DNA of 64,000 nucleotides from Hydractinia symbiolongicarpus (Eukaryota; Cnidaria; Hydrozoa; Anthoathecata; Hydractiniidae), in assembly GCF_029227915.1 (NCBI RefSeq), contig NC_079885.1, positions 19,603,001 to 19,667,000 on the forward strand. The letters run 5' to 3'. The notes beneath the pieces are model-generated. The model had not been told where the DNA came from. It ran no database searches and saw only the letters and a list, made by a program, of their open reading frames with translations. Shown piece after piece: positions 57,259 to 64,000 of this stretch. Each line of letters opens with the position of its first letter. Position 1 is the stretch's first letter. Made by a program: the position numbers and the translations under genes.

Positions 57259-57850
57259 CTATCCCAACTGACGCCACCATTTTCATCAAATAAACATGCT
57301 CACTTTGACAGCCCGGGAAAAACGGTTCCAAAACATAATTTGCAAACGCCATTGAGACACCTGCAATTGCTGCAGGTTTTACAATCAAAATGGCAGTCCA
57401 ACTATATAAAAAGCCTGCTAGTTCTCCAAAAGCTTCGCTTAGGTATGTCTTCTCTCCTCCCGACGTGGGAATCATTGTACCAAGTTCTATGTAACACAGT
57501 GACGCTAAAATACAGATGAAACCGCATATAACCCATGACAATAGCCCCATCCCAACGCTTCCAGCATTCTTAAACACGACGGCAGGGGTGGCAAAGATAC
57601 CACTACCAATCATCACTCCAACAACGAGAGACAAACACCCTGCGAATGACACCTCTCTTTTTAATCCAACTTTTCCTTGTTCGCCACTGGCATTTGAACT
57701 GATTTCACTTTCTGCATCATCGTTGTCGATGTAGTTGTCACCGAAAGGGTCATGTCCGGGACGATGTGGAAATTCTGGACTTTTCATGGCCCTTCTTTCC
57801 GAAGAAAACTCGGGGCTGGAGAAATCATCTCTGGGGCTGTAACTTTTCAT
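57259..57850 (-). CDS. SLC7 alternative first exon V4
   Basis: 592 bp with ATG at 57848-57850 (MKSYSPRDDFSSPEF). It has the longest cytosolic N-terminus of the four, rich in Ser, Pro and acidic residues. TM1 has GVMIGSGIFATPAVVFKNAG; TM2 has SLCYIELGTMIPTSGGE; the loop before TM4 has FFPGC, keeping the heavy-chain cysteine. It ends MVASVGIG with a GTATGT donor in phase 1. With C1-C7 it makes 529 aa. It is the most distant first exon, about 7.9 kb from C1. Confidence 0.86.
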
Positions 57851-59525
57851 ATTGACTTAGTCAATGGCAATAGGAACTTTTAGGAGTGACAGTAATCTTA
57901 GTGGTGGTTCGTAATGTTTTTGTTAAGAAATTTTGCTTGCACTGTTGGATATCCTCTACTCTCCGATGTGATCACTTCTGAAAGTTGATTATTACGACGA
58001 GTTATTGATGTTCATACACTCTTTCTTCTCCCTTGTCTTTTCCTCCTTCATCCAGGTTTATACCTCGGTTTTATCTTGTTGGTATTGTTTGTTAATACTA
58101 AATGTTTGAAGAACAATATACACCATTTTGAATTTTGCGTTTAATTAAGTGTAATTGGATATCGTAAACAAATGTAAGAAATACACTTCCTGACATTAGT
58201 TTTCGGTATAATTCATTTTTCAGCATAATTCAAATCACGCAACATATCTTAGCATATTAGTAAACATTTTTCGTTTAAATATTCGGTACGATTTTAACTA
58301 GTAAACAAGTTTCTTCTGTAACTTTGAGAACTTTGAAAATGAACAGTCAGATGCGATGTAACATTCATTTTAAAAGTTATGATACATTTTAATAAAAATT
58401 ATATAACAAGAAAAAGAAACAAAAAAATAAGCAAAAAAATATGACAAATAAAAATAACAAACAAGCAAGCCAGAGAAATCAGGAAACAAGATTTTTTTGA
58501 AAAAAAATCATCCAAAAAAGACTTTTTTAGATTTATATCAGATTTCGATTATATATTCCATCGTTTAACACCTTTAGCTTCGTTTTGATTGGTACATTCA
58601 GTTTATTTGAATGAAACGATGAAATAGGCGATAGAAAGTTCTTTCAAAACACCTGTTTGGTTTGATTCTCACTACCTCGTGTACAATTCAATCTGAGCAA
58701 TGCATTTGAATTAAGTCGAGATGAGGAAGCTTAGAATTTATGAATAAAGTATCAATGGAAAACCTTACCAGCTGTCCATTTGCTATCAATCTGTGCTTTT
58801 CATCAACGCCACGTTTTTGATGTTATTTAACGCCTATGAATTTATTTTTTCTCTGACGAAACGAAAACAATACGCAATATGGAAACATTGTGTAGTCTTC
58901 TATATTGTGTATCAAAACTGCAGCAGCAATGCCGAAAATAACAATTCGATACATTAAAACATACATCTAAAGTTCATATTTACTTCATTACTGTAAAACA
59001 AACTTTAGCAAGAACTTCTTTGTTTAAATAAATTTGCTTTTACTTTTCTTTTCTTCAAACATTTTTATAGCTATACATTAACAGTATAAACTGAACCTTG
59101 TTTTTGTTATAAAAAAAAAAAAAAAATAAAAAAATAAAAAAAATATATACTCAGCCTGAATTTCTGCGTCTAAATATGCTAAAGAAAACGTTTTTCGAAC
59201 ATTTTTTTCTTCTTTTTTTTATAATAATAATTTCAATACATTTTCCCAATTACCACCCACAAAATGACCACATGTTCCGGAAGTCAGTTGGAGCGATCAG
59301 ATTGTAAATTTCTAGTCCATTATGGTTGGGGCCTACGCGAGGAGAAATTTTCTGAAATTATAACACTCTAGATTGCGCAAATTGCACTGCAAATGTTAAG
59401 ATTTTGTTACAAAATTGCATAAAGAAAGACACACATTCTTAACAGTAAACTGCGTAGGCGTGGACGAGAAGGTGGGTAGTCTCGACGATTTCTTATAATT
59501 CTACACTGGAGTCTGTGATGATTCT

Positions 59526-59555
59526 AAAAAGTGCACACATCCCTGTGCACTTTTT
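59526..59555. other. Perfect 12-bp hairpin followed by T-rich run
   Basis: AAAAAGTGCACA and its complement are separated by CATCCC and followed by TTTTCTTTT. It could be a structured RNA 3' end or chance; no gene assigned. Confidence 0.35.
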
Positions 59556-60061
59556 CTTTTAGCTAGCAATTTCCCCAATTTGACTAAGCAAAAGTCGAAA
59601 TGTCAGTACTGTGTCAGTAAAGCAAAATAAGTGCTAAGTAACCTGCGAAGCAACTTGAGGGCCAGTAAGGCTATTTTCCCTTCGCAATCTAGGTTTTAGC
59701 AGAAAAATAATTTTATGTTAAATGTCAATGTCTTTTCCTGTATCTTCGTCGATTGATAAAAACGATGGATTTGCTTCGTCTACTTTAACACAATAATTGC
59801 TTTCTACAAACCTTCCATAAGACCCCACTATTCGAATATATTTATTTTAAATATACTATATACAAGTTTTATGAGAAAAAACTTTACGAAAATATTCAGC
59901 CTTAGAGTCACTAAATTCTTGGATTATTGCTCAGTATCAGCTCACAATGTTGACTGGGTAGCCGTGACGTGAATTTCTTATCTTTTTAATGTATCCATTG
60001 CGCTTTTTTGGGTAGTTATTAATTCTGTTTATTAAACCATTTTGTTTTTAATAACTACATG

Positions 60062-60530
60062 CAGTAGAAGTTCGAGATAAGTTAGTTCGAGATAACCGGC
60101 GTTTACCGGGGTAAACGCCGGTTATCTCGAATTTTTAACTCGAACCTCGGATAACTCAAACATTCGTTTTCTCGAACCATTTTTGGTCCCCCCATCAGTT
60201 AATTTCTTCGGATAACGCGAATCTTTTAGTGTCTAAGTAGAAAAAGGAATACTGACATGTAATGTAGCCAGATATTTCGAAAAAGTTTTTCTTAAATGGT
60301 TCCCTTTACAAAGGAGCCAAAATGTCCTTTTTGATGGCAATAGGATAAAAGAAAAGGCTATTCAATTTGCTGAAAGTTTCCATCTTACAAATTTTAAATC
60401 GCCTTAACTCGAACTAATATCTCAGATTTGTCTACCTTCGAATTAACGGGAGTTTCGCATAAGTCAAGCATTTGTTAAGTCGAACTGTTTCCTCTGGTTC
60501 CTTGGAGGTTCGAGTTACCGGGAGATCACT
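60062..60530. mobile_element. Tigger/pogo-like MITE
   Basis: Begins CAGTAGAAGTTCGAGATAA and contains repeated TCGAG/CTCGAA and GGATAA motifs. Near the right end it carries CCTTGGAGGTTCGAGTTACC, all typical of Tigger-family termini (recalled). No transposase is present. Exact right end and target duplication were not resolved. Confidence 0.5.
60086..60131. repeat. Perfect 22-bp-arm palindrome
   Basis: The arm TTCGAGATAACCGGCGTTTACC (22 bases, 60086-60107) is followed by GG and its exact complement (60110-60131). It lies near the left end of the Tigger-like repeat. Confidence 0.95.
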
Positions 60531-60538
60531 ATGCACGA

Positions 60539-60580
60539 CTAGGCATTAGCCCGTGGAAAAACCCAAGAAAATCGCCCATC
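60539..60580 (-). mobile_element. Helitron-like 3' end, reverse orientation
   Basis: The complement reads TTTTTCCACGGGCTAATGCC followed by TAGT, like the 3' ends of the array at 30470-34191. The hairpin is incomplete. The other end was not defined. Confidence 0.35.
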
Positions 60581-63127
60581 CAAATAATTATAAAAAAATC
60601 CCTGTATAATGCATTTGAAATTGCGTGTGTCTTTATAATAACACCTTCTCGCACCCACACACACATACGTTTCCCAGTCCTGAAGTTGTAAACACTGGGT
60701 TAACCGCTTAAGTCCAAGTAAACCGTGCAGCGTATCCAGTGTATGTCACAAATCCAGCGGAGTGCTTACAATGATACAGCATGTTCAGTGTAATATTTTT
60801 TTAGAAAAATAACTGTTCTGCAACTTCAGCTTATAGAACCTGCTGTTACGATAACCCGTTGTCACTACGTCCAATCATTAGTCTATATAAAAACACAACC
60901 TTCAACCTGTTTTTGTGACCAAAAAATTTTGCACAGAATACCTCTTAATGAATCAATAGAGTATAGACGTTTGTACCAGCTTATAAAACAGTAAAAGATC
61001 TGATTACATTTAACATGAATAAGAAAAAATATTTAAATGTTATTGAATACTTTTTAGCTACAACCCCTCAGAAAACTATACAGCATTCTTTCGACCATTT
61101 TAGGAAGTTGACAAAAAGCATAAAATCGGAAATTCTCTACAGCAGGTAGGTAGGTTGTGAAAATAGGAAATTATATAGGTAAGAGAAGCAGCGTTTAAGA
61201 TACGCAAGTCACACACTTTTAACGTCGATCGTACGGAATGACAATGCTAACGTCAGCATCAATTATCACATTTTAAGAGTTTGGGTCTAACCAAGTAACC
61301 TTGGACCCAAGTCCGCTGTAAACATAAATATTAAAAATGTCTAAATGTGTCAACCTTTTTCTGTATCATTAGGTGAAGCATTAAACTTTTTGCCGCTTTG
61401 TCACACTGTATTTTGTGGATGGTTGCTATAGTCAGCAACAATCCAAGCTGCAGCTTAGCAAAGTTCAGATTCGTGCGATGTGTGTTGTTTTTAAAAAGTC
61501 AAAAGAACAAGCTTTCTGACAAGGTGTGAAACAACTGGCAACAAGTTCTGCATCAAAATTTATGACAGAAGAGAGTTTTCGTTGCTGAAAAAATTTGGCC
61601 AAATTTTAAAGTGTGTACTTATAACATTGTTTAAAATGTTATTCCACACATAGTCTTACAAGTAAGTTTTTATTCTACCTTTACTGCGGAAATGTTAAAT
61701 TTATATTCCACACACATTTACCCACGCCTGTTTGAATGGCAAAATAATGCAAGCGGTGGAGGTATCTTATTATCTTAAAATATAGTTTGCATGTAGTTTA
61801 GATTCCGAACAAATTAATGAAAAGATGATAATACACGTTTCTTTGCTTAAAATCTGTATTTTATTAGCCTGTCGATTTTTCAGTTTTTTCCGCACATGCA
61901 TGAGAGGCCACTCCTTTGAATAAGTGGCCGACGCACGAAAATTTTATCCTTGGTCGCAGGACAAACTGTCACAGAGATATTCTAAAAAAGTCAATATATA
62001 TGCTTTGTTCATTTTTTTAAACAAAAATTATCTCTATTTTTAGCTAGGAATTCGCTGAAAGATGTGACATGTGACGGTATTGTGCATAATACTGAAGACT
62101 TGATTGTAATATCATAGTATTTAGCAGAATTAGAGGAAATAAGTCCCCCCCCCCCCAAATTTTTTTTTTAGTAATTTTTAATGTGATCTGAATTTCATTA
62201 TAAATTTTAACATGCTTCGCCAAGCGCATAGTTTATTCTGCGATATAACTAACTTCTTAAACTGCAAATTTTCTTCTTCGGTAAGTTTCTGACAACCTAT
62301 TTTTAACGAGATTTTATCTCATACCAAATATTTTTTCTCTATTACAACTTTATATATACATTGTTTTGTAAAATTGGCTGGATTTGGGATATTTTATATA
62401 GGATTTCTCAGTGTAGAATTCTAATCTGTCAATAAAATTATATGAAATGGCTATCACCATCTTTGATTTCCCATATGGAATTTTGGTATTACGTAAATCT
62501 AACTTCTCTTTTCTTTAAAAACATTATCAGAAGGTATAGACAATCCGTTCCGAATGCTTTTTTCCGACAATAAATTTGCTAAAATACCAATTCCAGGTAA
62601 AATGTAATTTTATTAACTTGCGAAAAATTGATCCATTAAGTGCAGACAAACGTTTCTCCCTTAACACATGTGCAACAGGCGCACAAAGAAGATATGAATG
62701 TTTCCCACTTGGGTTACAGTTACAGCTTTCATAAAAATCTTACACGTTGAACAGTGTCTGCCTGCATCTAAGGCTAGGTCTCTGATTTATCCTGTATATA
62801 TATATCTTAAATTTTTGTCCATTTCTCTTGATTTTCTTTATGTTATTGCATTCAACTAAACTCTTTAAAGGGTTGGGGCGTCCACCATGTTGACAGTAAT
62901 GTTAAAGAAAAAATTGCATTGTGTGTACATGATTCCTTACACTATCCTCCACATCTGCTTAAATTATAATCTAACAAAACAGAAAAAAGTTTAATTACAT
63001 AAAAATCTAAATGTTCACTACGTGTTTCTGTCACAAACGACTCGTTTTATTCTTCGACTCGCAAACCCGTGTTTCATAAATGGTGATGCGTCCGTCAGCC
63101 AGACATGTATGGCGGTCTACTGTTCTG

Positions 63128-63820
63128 CTAGAAGTGAAATTTTATTTGCACCAGGTATTTCGATCGCACCTTTAAAATAAAGACAAAAAGAAATAAGCAA
63201 GATTTAAATAATACACATACTTAAAGCAAAAATATATTTCTCGATTCTTTGCTTATTTCTTATCCGTTCAATATCTTAAAAATTTTCTTCCGGAATAACT
63301 TTTGTTTTTGCATACACAAATAAAACTAAAAACAACCTTAGAAAATTTAGATGTTCTCATATGTCTTATATCAAAACACCACACCGAAACTAACACACAT
63401 ATGAAAAGAATTACCTTAACGAGATTAAATTTATATTCGCGAATGACTACAAAGTGGATGTTAATAAATAAGGAATAATAATAAATTAGGGAAATATAAC
63501 TAGTAAAAATATATATATGCCACGAAATGTTTCACAAGAACATGTGCGAATAGTGACACTTTTCATAACTTTTGCGAAGATTTGTTGGTGCAAAAGCACG
63601 AAAAATCGCACAAGCAGCGAAACTAATATCGTAATACCTGTTTTGTATCGTACACAACGTATTCTAAATAAAAAAAAACATACGAAGAGTTTATAAAGGC
63701 AAAGAATCCGGGCTAATACAGAATTATCAGCTGTTACCATTGTAGTTTAATGTATATCCATTGGGATTTATAACACCCGTATCGGATTGTTTGCCAAGTG
63801 GTACAACAACCCCATTAGGT
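63128..63820 (-). CDS. PARP2: PARP2-like protein, last three coding exons
   Basis: The C-terminal end of the ADP-ribosyltransferase catalytic domain, from a gene running in from the right. Exons are 63738-63820, 63638-63663 (26 nt) and 63128-63169 with stop TAG. They read PNGVVVPLGKQSDTGVINP and NGYTLNYN, then NEYVVYDTKQ, then VRSKYLVQIKFHF. The block SDTG..NP.GYTLNYNEY is the PARP2 form; PARP1 differs here. The catalytic Glu is the E of NEYVVY and is encoded across the junction into the micro-exon. PARP2 senses DNA breaks in the nucleus and makes poly(ADP-ribose). Earlier exons were not identified in the last 180 bases. Confidence 0.9.
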
Positions 63821-64000
63821 CTAAAATAATATGAGGATACAAAACTATTAGGAATGCTACAGTAAGACCTTGAGGTTGGACCTCGAGACATGCAATGGAA
63901 GGGCCATCTTTATAAGAAAAAACAATAAAACTGATATCCTAATACATAATATTTTGCAAGTGCTATTTCCACTATTAAAACAAAAGTTACCTGTTAAAAA

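Larger units (their letters stand above)
57851..63127. other. Long intergenic region between V4 and PARP2-like gene
   Basis: 5.3 kb with no convincing exon. It holds low-complexity A/T tracts (for example 59110-59150), a 12-bp stem hairpin at 59526-59555, a Tigger-like repeat at 60062-60530 and a Helitron-like end at 60539. Only short shadow ORFs are present. Confidence 0.6.

Noticed and set aside
44555-57850. Four separate SLC7 genes
   Set aside because: Only one set of TM5-12 exons was found; the regions between V exons contain no C1-C7-like sequence.
63738-63930. Open frame continuing upstream of the PARP2 exon (MSRGPTSRSYCS region)
   Set aside because: A good TTTTAG acceptor precedes the exon and the upstream residues do not match PARP2. 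Treated as intron read-through.

Overview
This is a 64 kb AT-rich, intron-rich metazoan nuclear window. Genes have many small exons with GT-AG introns, and the proteins are typical of animals: a VAC14 scaffold, a ROR-type Frizzled-CRD/kringle receptor ectodomain, SLC7 light-chain amino acid transporters, PARP2 and a four-TM protein. The mix of Copia, Polinton, Crypton-like, Helitron-like, piggyBac-like and LINE sequences fits a marine invertebrate, most likely a cnidarian. That placement is inference; no species marker was seen.

Layout. (1) 357-11765, minus strand: twelve exons of VAC14, running off the left edge. Intron 1 holds a complete, apparently young Ty1/Copia retrotransposon at 6062-11196, with 253-bp LTRs that differ at one base, a 5-bp AAATC target duplication and one intact 1443-codon ORF. 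(2) 17381-21892, plus strand: a three-exon, 167-aa four-TM protein. Its first intron carries decayed Polinton-type polymerase and YqaJ-type nuclease fragments. (3) 22994-40919, plus strand: a seven-exon, 399-codon gene encoding signal peptide, ROR-like Frizzled CRD, kringle, one TM helix and a short tail with no kinase. Its introns hold an antisense peptidase-like/PHD gene with a neighbouring integrase fragment, two tyrosine-recombinase fragments, a tandem Helitron-like array and a piggyBac-like MITE. (4) 44555-57850, minus strand: an SLC7 amino acid transporter locus. Four alternative first exons (V1-V4) each encode the N-terminus and TM1 to mid-TM4. All end in the same splice phase, and one shared set of seven downstream exons (C1-C7) supplies the rest. 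(5) 63128-63820, minus strand: the last three coding exons of a PARP2-like gene, including a 26-nt micro-exon.

The most notable systems are the UGT1A-style SLC7 locus, where two of the four interchangeable N-terminal exons lack the cysteine that normally bonds the heavy chain, and the kinase-less ROR-like membrane protein. A third is the candidate transposon in intron 1 of the ROR-like gene, bracketed by clusters of a repeated short motif. All splice structures were worked out by hand from reading-frame continuity and GT-AG signals and are not confirmed by transcripts.
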